Below are positions 39,059 through 50,442 of a DNA stretch of 64,000 nucleotides, in pieces; within the stretch, counting starts at the first letter, position 1; each line of letters begins with the position of its first letter. Source of the stretch: Camarhynchus parvulus (Eukaryota; Chordata; Aves; Passeriformes; Thraupidae); the NCBI RefSeq assembly GCF_901933205.1, contig NC_044601.1:30852352-30916351 (forward strand), written 5' to 3'. Both the position numbers and the translations under genes were made by a program. The notes beneath the pieces were generated by a model. It was not told the origin of the DNA. It saw only the letters and a program-made list of their open reading frames with translations, and searched no databases.

Positions 39059-39061
39059 CAT

Positions 39062-39335
39062 GATAAAACTCATAGACATCATGGGATCAGAGATGTTGGA
39101 AAAGACCCTGAAGATCCCGAGTCCAAGTGCTAACCCAGTTTAGCACTTTAACCCCTCAATCTTCATCAGACTTGTGCTCCAGACCTTTTTCCAGCTATGT
39201 TGCCCTTCTCTGGGCATGCTCCAGCACCTCAATGTCTTTCTTGTCCTGAGGGCTCTGAACTGGACACAGGGCTCAAGGCACAGCCTCACCATTTCCCAGT
39301 GCAGGGGACAGTCTCTGTTCTGGTCCTCTTGGCCC
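39062..39335 (-). mobile_element. CR1: CR1 LINE fragment with internal deletion
   Basis: The 3' end is seen as CATCATGGGATC and GTTGGAAAAGACCCTGAAGA. About 90 bases further on, the sequence jumps directly to an internal ORF2 block (TGTTGCCCTTCTCTGGGCAT, GCTCCAGCACCTCAATGTC, TTCTTGTCCTGAGGGCTCTG). In the copy at 31.2 kb the equivalent blocks are about 400 bases apart, so roughly 300 bases have been lost here. The GC-rich block begins immediately on its 5' side. Confidence 0.85.
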
Positions 39336-39344
39336 AAAGCAAAT

Positions 39345-41115
39345 CTGCTTCTCCTAGAGGAACAGCGAAAACCCCTGGGAGTGTGACAGCTGTACCTTTG
39401 GACACTGGTAAGGGGCAAAGCACCTGAGTTCTTGTGCTGGGGCCAGGGACCAGACTGGGGCTGTCAGCAGAGCCTTAGGGCCTGGCTCCAGGACAGTTGT
39501 GAGTATTGCAATGACTTCTCCTGCCTGAGGGCTGGGTGACCATCCTGCTGACCTTGCAGCCCCCAGTGACAACCTGGATGTAGTGAGCCTCAGCACTGCC
39601 AGCCAGGTGGCATCAAGGTAGCGACAGTCTCTCTAGCCACCCAGGGCAGACCAGATCTAAAAGTGCTCAAGGAAAAGACAGTGAGCAAAAAAATCACACA
39701 ACCAGCCTGAAAAATGTCACTGCTCAACTGTGCCAGCACAGAGTGCTGAAACCAGCAGCTGTCAGCACTGCCAGTAAGGCAGAGGGCTCCCCCATACCAC
39801 TGTGACAGCCAAGAGTGACAGTCACTCCCAGACTGGGCCAGTCAGGACATTGCACACCTTTTGACAGCCATGGTGGGGGAAAAAAGCTCTAAAGTTGGCC
39901 TGAAAAACACTGCAGGACCAGCTGTATGACAGTCCCAAGAGCTGTCTGGCCCTCTTCACCTGTCACAAAAAATGGTCTGCTCATCTGTGCTAGGACATCC
40001 CACACTTATTTGCCAATCATTATCCTCTGCCTTTCATGAGAGCAGTGCTAGGGGATGGACTGGGGTCTCATCTTCTTTTCCAGGGTTGGTAGCATCTTCC
40101 CCAGACCTTCCTCCCTACAGACTGGCTTTGCCTGGCTGCCCAGAGCCATGGTCGTGTGCTTCAGGCCTTGCTGGCCCTGAATGGCTAGTCTGTATCCCTC
40201 TGGAGCAGACCTTTGCTCCCAGGGCATATTCACATGCCTGAGTTCCATCAGCACCTGTGGTCTGTGCCTTGTCCAGATGCCTGGCTGGGCCCCAGTGCCC
40301 TGGCATGTCCTCAGGAGTGACAAGAGCACAGCCAGCCCGATGGTGATGCTGCCACCAGACCTGGGCCATCCCAGACTTCCTGCTGGGCCGTCATTCCCTG
40401 TCTTGGCCAAGCTGGGGGCCTGGCTGAGTGGCTGCCCCAGCTCCCTTGGCACGGCAACAGCCCACTGGGCTCAGATTGCTGTGACCTGCTTGGGCCACGC
40501 AGTGCTGCCAGGTTTTTGGGGTGCTGCCTGCCTGAGGAAAGGTGCTCTGTTCAGGGGTGTATCTGGGTGGCTCTCTGAACCTTTGGTGCTGTTGGCAGAT
40601 TTAAGATGTGTCCCTGGGTTTGGGTGCACCTGTGGGTTTGGAGGTTGCTAACATGTTTTGGGAGTGCCAGGGTGTGGTGTTTGCCACTACTTTGGGTGAA
40701 CTTTAGGGTTTGTGGGTGTTGCTGTGGGCATCAGGCGCACGATGCCAGGTTTGGGGGTGCTTCCATGTGTCAGGTGCATGTGGATTTGTTCCTGGATTTG
40801 GGCAATGCTACCATTTGTAACGGTTACTTCAGGTTTGCGGGTGCCACTGGGTTAAAAGTTGTTGAAAGCAGTGATCTGCCCCAGAGGAAGAAAACCCTGT
40901 CCCTGAAGAGGAACCAGACACTACATCCCATGGGATGCTGGCTGGTCATGCTGTGCTCTCCAGCTGGTTGTTTCGGCAGCTTGCCTTTCCAACTGGCCAC
41001 CCATGAGAAGAGCTAGGTTGCTACCCTAGGTGTTTTTAACTCGCCTTCTCTGAGGTGAAGCCAGGCTTCTCACACACCCATTGTGCTGCCTGCTGTGCCT
41101 CAGTAGTCAGTGGTG
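39345..41115. repeat. GC-rich block of uncertain origin with decayed tandem structure
   Basis: About 1.8 kb is markedly richer in GC than its surroundings, and overlapping open frames of 80 to 156 codons on both strands reflect this base composition and not real genes. Several short blocks recur: CCTGAAAAA followed by CACTGC (near 39,700 and 39,900), GCTCAACTGTGCCAGCACA against GCTCATCTGTGCTAGGACA (39,725 and 39,983), and many TGACAG words. The right half carries a degenerate minisatellite (separate entry). An old LTR-element interior or an expanded minisatellite are the likeliest explanations; neither can be fixed by eye. Confidence 0.5.
40500..40855 (+). repeat. Degenerate minisatellite, core GGTTTGGGGGTGC
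   Basis: Variants of a G/T-rich core recur about nine times: GTTTTTGGGGTGCTGCC, GTTTGGGTGCACC, GTTTGGAGGTTGC, GTTTTGGGAGTGCC, CTTTGGGTGAAC, GTTTGTGGGTGTTGC, GTTTGGGGGTGCTTCC, ATTTGGGCAATGC and GTTTGCGGGTGCC. Spacing is mostly about 18-22 or 35-45 bases, as expected of an ancient array with a unit near 20 bases that has accumulated indels. Confidence 0.7.
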
Positions 41116-41129
41116 CTTCTCTTCAGAGT

Positions 41130-41516
41130 TTAAAGGCCTAAGTCCTCCTTTGGAGTCTCTGGCGATGAACGCCCGGGGCTACTGACCAGGGTGGATTTTC
41201 CATTCTGTCTGTTGGTTTGATTAGCAGTGCTGTTGGACTGCTGCTTTGCAGACAGTGCTGCTCCGCTGCTTTGCGCTGGAGCAGATGTGGAGGGAAGAGC
41301 CTTTAGGAAATCCCTTCCCAAATCCAGTTGAGGATTAAGAGGTTTGCCGCCAGTGAAATTGCTGTGGCACCTACATCACCTGTCAAGGTCTTTAATTTCT
41401 CCTGGGTTCACCTTAGTTTCTGCTCTGCAGGAGGCTATTGACAAACATTGAATTGTCTCTGTCTGAGCTGTTGGAAATTCTTGTTGCTTTTTTGTCACAA
41501 AGCACTTTGTCAGAAA
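41130..41516 (-). pseudogene. Possible broken coding remnant (retrocopy?), unassigned
   Basis: A minus-strand frame of about 128 codons is open except for one TGA (41,376-41,378). The part after the stop encodes a polar Ser/Gln/Asn-rich C-terminus containing GRDFLKALPSTSAPAQSS and ending PKEDLGL then TAA at 41,130-41,132. The composition is that of a disordered region of a cellular protein. It lies in the proposed 9.3-kb intron of the same-strand gene but has an in-frame stop and no acceptor/donor pair, so it is unlikely to be an exon of that gene. No parent gene was recognised; a chance frame is the main alternative. Confidence 0.25.
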
Positions 41517-41519
41517 CTA

Positions 41520-43945
41520 TCCAGTGGCTGCAACTGATAGTTATCTGTCAGTTTCATGTTGCTAAGTATCAAGAAGAGCAATCAAAGCTATTTCTAAAAA
41601 TGGATCTTTGCAAAGCCACAAGTTTCTGCCAACATTAACACAAGTGTTTCCCTTTGTAAACAGTATCAGTAGACTGCTCTGACCTGTACTTGGACTGCTG
41701 ACCATCAGTTGGTCTGACCTTATCTATAACAAGGAGACCTAATTCTCCACAACTATTCTAAAGTGGGCGCAAATAGGTTGCTGATGATGAGGAATATATC
41801 TCAAGTCAAATGCCTTACATCGTGCCAATCTTATTAACAGTAAAGGAAAAAGAATTGATCAATTTTTAAAGATGATTTTCCAGGTATTTTATTCTCACAG
41901 ATATCAGTGGTACTCAGCATTCAGTATGTCAAGGTGTTGGAGCACGGCTTTTCAGGGACAATGGTCAATGACTCGTTTCAATTATCTTCCGTCAATTACT
42001 GAATACTCAGAAGTTTTGACAAAAGAGAGAAGGGTCTTTTTACAGCCAAACCTTGATTGCTTAAGCAAAAATCTAAATTTCTTACTGACTAAGCTCTGGT
42101 TGGGTTGCTAGGGCTCTGCGATTTATTCTCATTTTATTCATCTAGTATCATTATTGACAAAGACTCTGTAAGAAACTGACAATTTTATGCAAGGCTGGCA
42201 GATTTGTCAAAATCTCAAGAAAATTATGTTACTTCATTTTATTTTAAAAACTTGATGTCAACTTGTTCTTTTCTTGACACATTTTCCACTTCCCACTTTC
42301 ATGGAACAAAGGTAGGGTAAAAAGAAGTGAATGCTCTGAATATTTTCTTGTCATGACAAGATAATGAGCCTGCTAGATTACACTGATCTGGTGAATAAGT
42401 AGAGATACTAAGCACACAACAGAGACTACAGTGGAGATATTCCACATGGGGTCCTGCAGTATTAACCAATAAGCCATATCAGCTTAAGAGCAGATCTTCA
42501 CCCACAAACCTATCTCCAACTCAAGGCAAGTATTAATAAATATCAAGGAGAGTACTAGTAACATACTTACGTACATTATTAGTACTTAGGTTCATTAGGT
42601 TGTACTTAATGATAAATTAACACTGCTTTGTTTCTACTGTTAGACACTTCTCCTGTCTTCAGAAGCAGAGTGGGAGACCTGTAACAAATTTAAAACTGAC
42701 AACTAAACAAAGAAAATATTTACTTCACCATAGGCATAATAGGATTTGAGTAATTGCAGTGGAGGTATTTGCATTACTGTGGAGGTCATCACAGGGTTTG
42801 CAGAAGACAGAAAATATATTTGGTAATGATAAGCAAGACCAGATTTGTTAATCTGCAGCCTTCTTAGAAATTAAAAAAAACCATGGAAAAACATAAATAT
42901 GATCAAGCTAAAACTCTAGAGAGTATTACAGAGAACCATTGTAGAATTATCTAAGAAAAATGGTAAAAGCATAAACGTTTTCCATGACTGCAGTCCAGTC
43001 TTTCTGTGCTAACATACTTTATTACGTCATTATTCATCTTCAAATACAGTAAAAACAGTAACAGTATGTTGAAATGGCTGTCTATTAGACCTCTGATCTT
43101 ACTTTTTGTAAAAGGTCTCCTCACAAAGGTCTTGTACATACCTAGTGCACATCAGTGCAGGGAGATAAGGCAGAAGAGTTCACCCACCTAATAGAAGAGT
43201 CATCTGTACAGGAATTAGGTCATCCAAAAGGTGTTCAACGTGTGACTATCATTGAAGTTAACTGTTTATTTCTATCAAAGGCAGATGCTCAGCTACTACT
43301 GACAATCTACACCTGTGCAACCTATCCAAGAGCAGGGGACTAAAGCAGACTAGTGTCTGCATAAGCTGTCCTTCCCAAACAGCTGTATCCACAGCCCTGG
43401 TCACACCAAGACTGTCAGCCTATCTGTAAGAATGTCAGGAAGAGTGTCCAGACCAGACCAGAGACTCTCCTGCTATTCTTGATGTGAATGAAGAAAAATG
43501 AAAAAACAAAACTAACTAAGAAAATTGAGACCTTTGTTGTCAACTCTAAAATTAAGAGATTCATTGTTGTTAATACCTGTCAAATGAGAGATGTGACAAC
43601 TGCCGCAGGATCCCACCAAAAAGCTGAAGATAATCTTCAAATCCTTTGGGCTTTTTCCCCCCCCATTTAAAATACTTATTTCCTATGTACTGACTAACCT
43701 ATGTTAAAGGCTGCCTGTTTTAGTCAGATGCGTTATTAAATCGATTTGACTATAAAAGAAAATAATTAACTGACAACAACCAATGTATGCGTCTTTGTTA
43801 AACATTAAAATAAGAAGCTGAAGCAATCCTCAGTACATGTCAGAAGCAAATCAAGACAATGGATCTTGATTTCCAGAATTTGCTTTCTGACTTTACGAAT
43901 TAACACCACTTACTGAACAGGACATGCTTAGAATTTGATTTTTTA
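41520..43945. other. Noncoding stretch, nothing recognised
   Basis: AT-rich unique sequence in the proposed large intron. Only chance open frames of 60-80 codons. Confidence 0.5.
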
Positions 43946-43951
43946 TGATCT

Positions 43952-43965
43952 ACACCAGGTGGCAG
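43952..43965 (+). promoter_or_regulatory. CTCF-like binding motif
   Basis: ACACCAGGTGGCAG matches the CTCF core CCASYAGRKGGCRS at 13 of 14 positions (only the first base differs). It lies inside the proposed intron, just before an old CR1 copy, and points toward the minus-oriented motif at 52,916. Confidence 0.5.
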
Positions 43966-43989
43966 ATTACAGCAGTTCTAGAAACTGAA

Positions 43990-44765
43990 CAAATTATATG
44001 GAGATAAACCCATTTAGAACTCTATGTGAAGAAGTAGAAAACAGCTTGTGGTTTAATTTCAAAAGAGATAAATGTAAGGAATTGCCCTGGGGAAAATATA
44101 ATCCAGGAGTGCAGCACAAACTGAGATTTACCCACCTGGGGAGCAGCTCTGTAGAAAAGGGACCTGGGGTTTTGGTGCACAACAAGCTCAACAGGAGCGA
44201 ACAATATACTGCTGTTCACTTTGCTGTTCAAAGACCAGAGGATTTTGGGTTCCACCAAAAAGGCATCCCCTGCAGAGATTAAAGAAGTCACTTTATCCCA
44301 CTCTACTCAGTGTTTGTCATGCCACCTCTGGGATATTGTGTTACATGTTGGTCCCTGCTGCACAGAAAAAAAAGATTCAGTCAGGCTGGACAGAGTTCAG
44401 AGAAGGACCAAAAAGATGAGCAAAGAACTGGGACGACTGCCATGTGAGGAAAGGCTGAGATCTGGATTTGTTCGGCCTGGAGAAAAGAAAGCTTAGGGCA
44501 GACCTTATCACTATGTTGGAGTGCTTAAAGTGTGGCTACAAAAAAGATTGAGACTCCTTTTTTGCAGGGATTCACACAGAAAAGGTGTGAGGTAATGGGT
44601 GCAACTTACTTCTGAGGACATTCCTATTTGACACAGAGTAAAATTTTTCACAATGAGAACTACTGGCCATTGGATTAATTTCCCCAGGGAAACAGTGTAT
44701 TCCTCAGCACTGGACATTTTTTTGATCCATCAGGACAGGGTGCTATCTGCCTTTTGACCAATAAT
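43990..44765 (+). mobile_element. CR1: Older, diverged CR1-type LINE fragment
   Basis: The plus strand retains ORF2 C-terminal blocks in the right order: FNFKRDKCKELPWG (around 44,055), HLGSSSVEKGPGVLVHNKLN (around 44,140), then GTCATGCCACCTCTGGGATA, CAGAGTTCAGAGAAGGACC, GAGGAAAGGCTGAGATCTGG, GGCCTGGAGAAAAGAAAGC and a CCATTGGATTAATTTCCCCAGGG-like block near 44,670. Several frameshifts and stops break the frame. Greater divergence than the copies at 14.6 and 31.2 kb indicates an older subfamily. The usual 3' tail is not recognisable. Confidence 0.85.
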
Positions 44766-44799
44766 TAGAAAGGCAAGATCAATTCTAAGAATGGTGTTC

Positions 44800-45455
44800 A
44801 GAACCAGAGGTAAAACTCATGAAACCTCACCATCTGCTCCCAGCCCTGTATAGGGAACTGAGCAGAGGGGATTACATCCATCTGTACTGTCACCATCAGA
44901 TATAAACCCCTAAGCACAGCAGTGGGATCTAGGGGCTATTCATTCATCAGGTAACTGACCTGAATCCTTTTGTTGCAACACTCTGTCTTTACAACATCCT
45001 TTTAGGACAAGGCTCTTGAGTTTCTCCCAGAGAATCTGAAGCAGAGAGGAACTGCCTGGCTACAAAGTCTGCAGGCATGGTGGGAATGAAGCTGTGAGTT
45101 CCCTTCCTGTCCACAGCCCGTCATTTAGTTAGTCATCACTAACCTTGGTGCTGTGCCTGGCATACTGCAAGGCAAAGCAAAAATATATATCCTTTTACTT
45201 TCCAGGGATGGCAACTGTTGGTGTTCCCAGGCTGCTAATCTCTTGTGTGCCTAAGTCAAAAGGGTTATTGCATCTCCCCACTCATCCCCTTCCTAACAAC
45301 TGTTGTCACTCTTCTCCCACTATTGCAAAGTTTCTCATTTTGCTCTTTGCTTCATCACCTTTCCCTAGTATAGAAAACTGCAATTCTGTGCTTGCCCTGA
45401 ACAGCAAATATAACAAAATTCACCCCAACTTTCTCAATGTTACTGTGTAGTAGCC
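44800..45455. other. Intron side of the first coding exon, nothing recognised
   Basis: Unique sequence. A plus-strand open frame of 101 codons (45,145-45,450) shows no domain or exon boundary. Confidence 0.5.
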
Positions 45456-45460
45456 CTTAC

Positions 45461-45605
45461 CTGCAGGTTTATTCCAGGCATCCAAACAGGCTGGATTTGC
45501 AAATATAGTGCTGCACTCTGTGTAGCGAAGGTGTTTCTTGAACTGTGCATTTGCACTAGCAGCTCCAGGCATGGCCTCCACCATCAAACACAACAGCACA
45601 ATCAT
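45461..45605 (-). CDS. First coding exon of an unassigned secreted cysteine-rich protein
   Basis: On the minus strand an ATG at 45,605-45,603 opens 48 codons plus one base, ending at CCTGCAG followed by GTAAGG, a strong donor (intron starts at 45,460). The N-terminus MIVLLCLMVEAMPGAASA has a hydrophobic core and a small-residue A-S-A end, as expected of a cleavable signal peptide. The mature start (NAQFKKHLRYTECS...) has two cysteines before the splice site. Phase 1 at the donor fits the acceptor of the exon at 35,963-36,116 across a 9.3-kb intron. A 5' UTR extends upstream, but its limits are unclear. Family, receptor or ligand role are unknown; a non-adjacent intermediate exon with a length divisible by three is possible. 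Confidence 0.45.
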
Positions 45606-47673
45606 TGCAAAGCATTAAAAATGCACAAAACCACACCAAGACAGATGGTAGGCCCACCAGAAGGAGCCTATCTGAGCTTGGACATCTTAGTCAGCTTAGA
45701 ATTAAAGGTAAGTTTAAAAAGTTTGAAGTGAAAAAGAAATCTAGACTGCGAGGACTTTGGGGACTCAGTTCTCTCCCATACATTCCCATACAATAGATGC
45801 TGTGCCTAAATTTTGTTTCAGACTGAGGCTGACAGGCTCTAGTCTTAATGGAACTGCACTGCATTTATTTTTACATATGCTGAGTACATTTTCTTAAACA
45901 CCAGTCCCCATCTTGTGGGATTACATGTGTTCCTGTTAAGCTGGTACCAGCTACTTATGTCAAAACAACAACACAATAAAGGGGAAAAAAAGCAAAGAAA
46001 TTAGAAGACTCTATGAATTGCCTTTGAAATAATTTACAATTATTCCTTTCTTGTATTTTAGAAGTTAGTATGAAATAGAAGAAAATACTTTCCATGAAGA
46101 CATGCATGCATTTCAGAGGCTCAGAGTTTCAAGGTTTTCCATTTTTGACAATTTCTAATGCTACCAGTGTCTCTGTAGCAGCACAGCATGTTACCCCGGG
46201 GATGTGATTTCCTTTCATCACGAAGAGAGGAGAAGAAGAGTTACACCTCCTTATGCCTCTTTGAGACATAGCCAAACACCCAGTTGTTGGCTTTCTGAGA
46301 ATTCAGACTTTCAAAAGGTATGCTCATACTTAGCCTGTGTTTCAGGCTGACATGTAGCTCCCACTATTAGGAATACCAATATAAGAGAAAATCTTCGTAA
46401 TTCAGGAATTCAAGGACATTTGTGGCCAAACTCCCCAATACAGAACTATGAAGCATCAGCATGTGACAGCCTCAGAATGCTGTATTTAACTCAGTGATTC
46501 CTTCTCTCTTTTATAAAGCCAAGATTTGTCCTTATTTCTTTACAAACTCTGCTGCCTGTACCCACAAACAACACTCACAGAAAACAAACACACATTTCAA
46601 TTCCTTGACATTTTGGTTTTCCCATTAAAGATCTTATCTATGTACATTAAAATTTCAAGTATTCCTTGTAATGGGGATTTGATTGTCATTGTAAAAGTGA
46701 GTGACACCCTCTTCTGTGTTGGGAAAAAAATTTCAGATCCAGTTGGATTAATTTAAATTTTTTTCATCATGCTGAAAAAGATGTATATATAGATATTTAT
46801 AGTGACAGTATATCACTACCCTCTTAATGTGGCAGCAGACATAAAAGGGTAGTCATTAGAGCTGGAAATCATATGTATTGCAATGACAGAAGGTTGTATT
46901 GTGCCTGAGCTGGTATGTCCTCATCCAGCAGCCCAACATATGGTAAACATATTTGATTTTATCATAGTGACAGGCTTCTATCCACTGTTTTGTTGTGTAT
47001 TTGTAATAAAGATGTCTAGACTCATGATTTAATTTCTCTTATTTTCCTCTCCTCCAATCTCCTTTGGATTTTTTGAGACCTATAGCAATATATTTCTTTG
47101 ATGCTACTTCACAGAAACTCCTGAGTAAGAATTAGGTAACAAACTGTGCTAGAACACCCATCCTGCAGGTTGGCATCCAGATGGTCCACATACTGACAAC
47201 ACTAAGCAGCCTTTTGCATTTCATCCTCAGGGTATGATAAAACCTGCCAGGGGCGTGAGTATAAAGGAGGAACCTATAGACAAGATTGTGAGCTGCATAA
47301 AAACACATCATGGACTTTGCTGCATGTAGTAATGGTGTGTGAAAAGTTCCGGCTGACTGGACAGTTATCTAGTTACTTATCTAACTAGACAGCGGTTATC
47401 TGCAGTGCTGTCTCTGCAAAACTATACATGACCTCTGGAGCAAGCTTACCCATATGTGTAACCAGAGCTCTGCCTCAGGAAGACAGTCAGCCATGGCAAG
47501 TGCCTATGGACCTTACTGAGGCTTTCATTTTCCTGAGTGGTTTGTTTATGTTTAGATAAAATCCAAAATTGAAAAAAAACAGATTTCATTCACTGGATGA
47601 AGTAAATCAAACAAAGGTGCAAGTAGTGTGAAGTTATTTTCAAATTGTTTGCTGATAAATACCCAGTATTTCA

Positions 47674-47696
47674 AGAAGAAGAATTTTTCTTCTTCT
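47674..47696. repeat. Perfect inverted repeat, 10-base arms
   Basis: AGAAGAAGAA and TTCTTCTTCT flank TTT. It directly abuts the CAAATTTTACACCT repeat array that starts at 47,697. Confidence 0.9.
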
Positions 47697-47780
47697 CAAA
47701 TTTTACACCTTGTCAAATTTTACACCTATGTGCACCTATATACAAATTTTACACCTTCTTGTCAAATTTTACACCTATAT
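47697..47780. repeat. Four-copy repeat of a 14-base unit
   Basis: CAAATTTTACACCT occurs exactly at 47,697, 47,714, 47,743 and 47,763 with unequal spacers (17, 29 and 20 bases between starts). Copies 1-2 and 3-4 form two similar pairs, suggesting a duplicated pair. Confidence 0.9.
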
Positions 47781-48149
47781 AATAATTTGAAGGAATGGAT
47801 GCACTAAGTACAGCAGGTTACCACAAGCTGAGCTTTGTGTACCCTGATCTAAAAGACACAGAAGAAAAGGAAGTTAACATCAAACATCTCACTGTTGACC
47901 TGGATAAAAATAAAAGAACTATTCTGGTCACAGTATATATTTTTAACTTTATTTATAATCTGTTCTCCTAGAGTTTTTGCCTCATAGTTCAGCCAGTGGG
48001 TAGAAGAGTCGGGCCTTTTAAGTTTGACTATCTTATTTTCAATTCTAACCTGTATTTCTCTGTTAAATTTAGCATACCCTTACTTACAAACAACAGAAAA
48101 ATAAAAAGTTTACTTTCTTCCAGTTACTGTTACATGAGTTTCAGAAAAA

Positions 48150-48360
48150 TCACAGAATAATTTAGGTGGGAAAAAACCTCAAAGATCATTGAATACAACA
48201 GTTAACCCAATACTGTCAGGTTTACCACCCAACAATGTCATTAGGCACCACATTTACACACTTGTTAATGGAGGAACAGTGATTCCATGACTTATCTGGG
48301 CAGCCTATTCCAATGCTTGACCACACTTTCAATGAGGCATTTTTTCCTAATATCAAATCT
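48150..48360 (-). mobile_element. CR1: CR1 LINE 3' fragment
   Basis: Starts with AATCACAGAATAATTTAGG, then AAAGATCATTGAATACAAC, CACTTGTTAATGGAGGAACA-like and TGGGCAGCCTATTCCAATGC blocks, which is the reverse complement of a CR1 3' end. Divergent and without any open frame. Similarity fades by about 48,360. Confidence 0.85.
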
Positions 48361-50425
48361 TAACATGCAAAAATGGTAAAAAACTGTCACTAAAGCATCC
48401 TGGGCATACTTACAGGATTTGTCTGTTTTGGTTATCTGTTTCAGAAGGGTGTAAAAGCACCTGTAGCACCTGCATCAGGCTACACATCATTGTCTGCGAT
48501 TTGCATGTATTTGAGGCCTTCCTTCTGTGACCCTTCACACTGGAAAGACTGCCTGTTCAAAATGGCCATGGTTTTGTTGATATAACTAGAGGATGCAGGT
48601 AAAAAGGGACTGAATGTCAATGAAGCAGCCTTAGGGATGTAAACTTTGTATTGTAAATGAGGTGCCATGTGCCCTTAATAAATCTTTGGGAAGCTGAAGC
48701 CTGCAGTAAATTACAGGGTCTCGTGATAAATAGTAGCATTGCTAGGGTTCCCAGTTCAGAGGAGCACTGCTTGGCACAGTACTGCACTTTCTCCTGAAAC
48801 TCAGCAGAGACAGGCAGATCCCTTCAAATGGTGATTCATCTTAGGACTAAAAACCTATGCCCACCCACCAGCAAATTAGGCACAGGGCCTGAGCTAGAAT
48901 GTGGGCCATGTAAATGCTGCTGGTTTTACCTACATCAGAGAGGCAAAGTAACAACTCTGTCTTCTCCAGCAGTATATGGTATCCATGCACAAGAAACACT
49001 GTGACAAGGAGGAGGTGTATGTGTGACCTGCCACATCCTCATTTGTGTTTTCAACTGAATAATTATTTAGGAACCAGAACTCCAGCCCACTCTGCAGATG
49101 ATGGTACTGTAAAAATACTGACAGAGACATTTGGAGAACTATTTGGATTTGGAAAACTATTCCTGCACACTTCTTGTTTGGATGCAACATAATGATTTGT
49201 ACTGACAAATCTTTGCTTGAGAAAGTCACATCACATCTTCCAATAGCCACAAAGATTAACTTTTGTGACCAGCATCATTTTATTGCTGCTTTCTAGGACC
49301 AATTAGCACATACTCTTTGCATAGTCAAAAAAATTGCAAAAGCAGAAACAGGCAATTCACCATAGAAACCCATAAACCCTCTATATATTTTCTATACAAC
49401 TTCAACTTTTAATTGTTTACTGTTTGCTGCAGAGACTAAATGGTTGAATGTAGATACATAACTCAAGGTCAAAATACCTTCCTCAGATTTACCCATTTCT
49501 AAACTTCAAAAAAACTGCTTATTTTTATCTTGGAATGTGAACATTGCTTTTACTACCCTGACTTTTAAGCAGTCATGACTATATTTTTAGCTGGTATAAA
49601 TTGCCATAGCAACGCTCCTCCCATGAGATGGGGATCTTATCCCTCCTCTCTCTGTCTTATGTCATATAAAGACACAAGGCAGATTTTACCACATGTGTTA
49701 GAATTTTATACCACCCTGTTATGCAAGCACGGGGCATCACATTCACATTAATAGTTGAAATGCAATGGATTTCCTGTAGAACTTCTAAATGCTTTTTTGA
49801 CAAATGCAGCTTGGACCAGGATCTGTGCTCCTTTCTAGGAAATTATGGACAATGTCTGCCACCAGCTCTTTTGCATTTTCCAGCTATTTGGTCTCATTAT
49901 TTTTTTTTTCCAGGCTGGGTAAGAATATATAAAACTAGAGGAAGATACTATCACAAATCCTGAGCAAGATCCAGATCTGAAAATTTTACATCTCCTATAA
50001 AACCTGCTCAAGACCTGGGAAACCCCATCCAAATTTAGTCCTCATTTTCCCCCAGACTATCAGCAAATAACCTAGTTGGAGTCACACCTTTCAGTGTTGA
50101 CATGCACATATCATTTGGCAGAGCCATGAAATGCATTTTTTTAATTATTATCTCCAATGTAGATTGCTTTCCCCCTTGATAAGGAGTGAGGAGTGTAATA
50201 GGTTTCTTAGTTTTCCTCTCTATATTTTTTTGAAATCTTCATGATCTCCTATGCAGTCAGGGGCTTTCATTGAAACTATTGTAAAAATTACAAGCTTGCC
50301 TGTTATTGGTAATGCCTAAATCTTCCATGTTAGAGTCTGACACTAAAATCCAAAACAACACTTGCTCTTGAAGGCAATAAAGAACACATTACTAAACTTG
50401 AATGGTGAATGTAAACGTGAGGATT

Positions 50426-50442
50426 AAAAAAAAAAAAAAAAA
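50426..50442. repeat. Poly-A run (17 bases)
   Basis: Uninterrupted A homopolymer with no retroposon recognised on its 5' side. Confidence 0.95.

Larger units (their letters stand above)
45610..48140. other. Upstream side of the minus-strand gene; noncoding
   Basis: No CpG island or clear TATA box is seen upstream of the ATG at 45,605, so the promoter may lie beyond a 5' UTR intron. A strong plus-strand donor-like AAAG/GTAAGT at about 45,709 has no supported exon. A short inverted repeat (CTAGTTA/TAACTAG) lies near 47,370, and a four-copy repeat lies near 47,700. Confidence 0.45.

Noticed and set aside
39590..39620. CTCF-like AGCCAGGTGGCAT site
   Set aside because: Only 11 of 14 consensus positions match, and it lies in the repetitive GC-rich block.
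40048..40651. Overlapping open frames of 134 codons (minus) and 156 codons (plus)
   Set aside because: Both come from the GC-rich base composition, which removes stop codons on both strands. No domain or conserved motif is visible.
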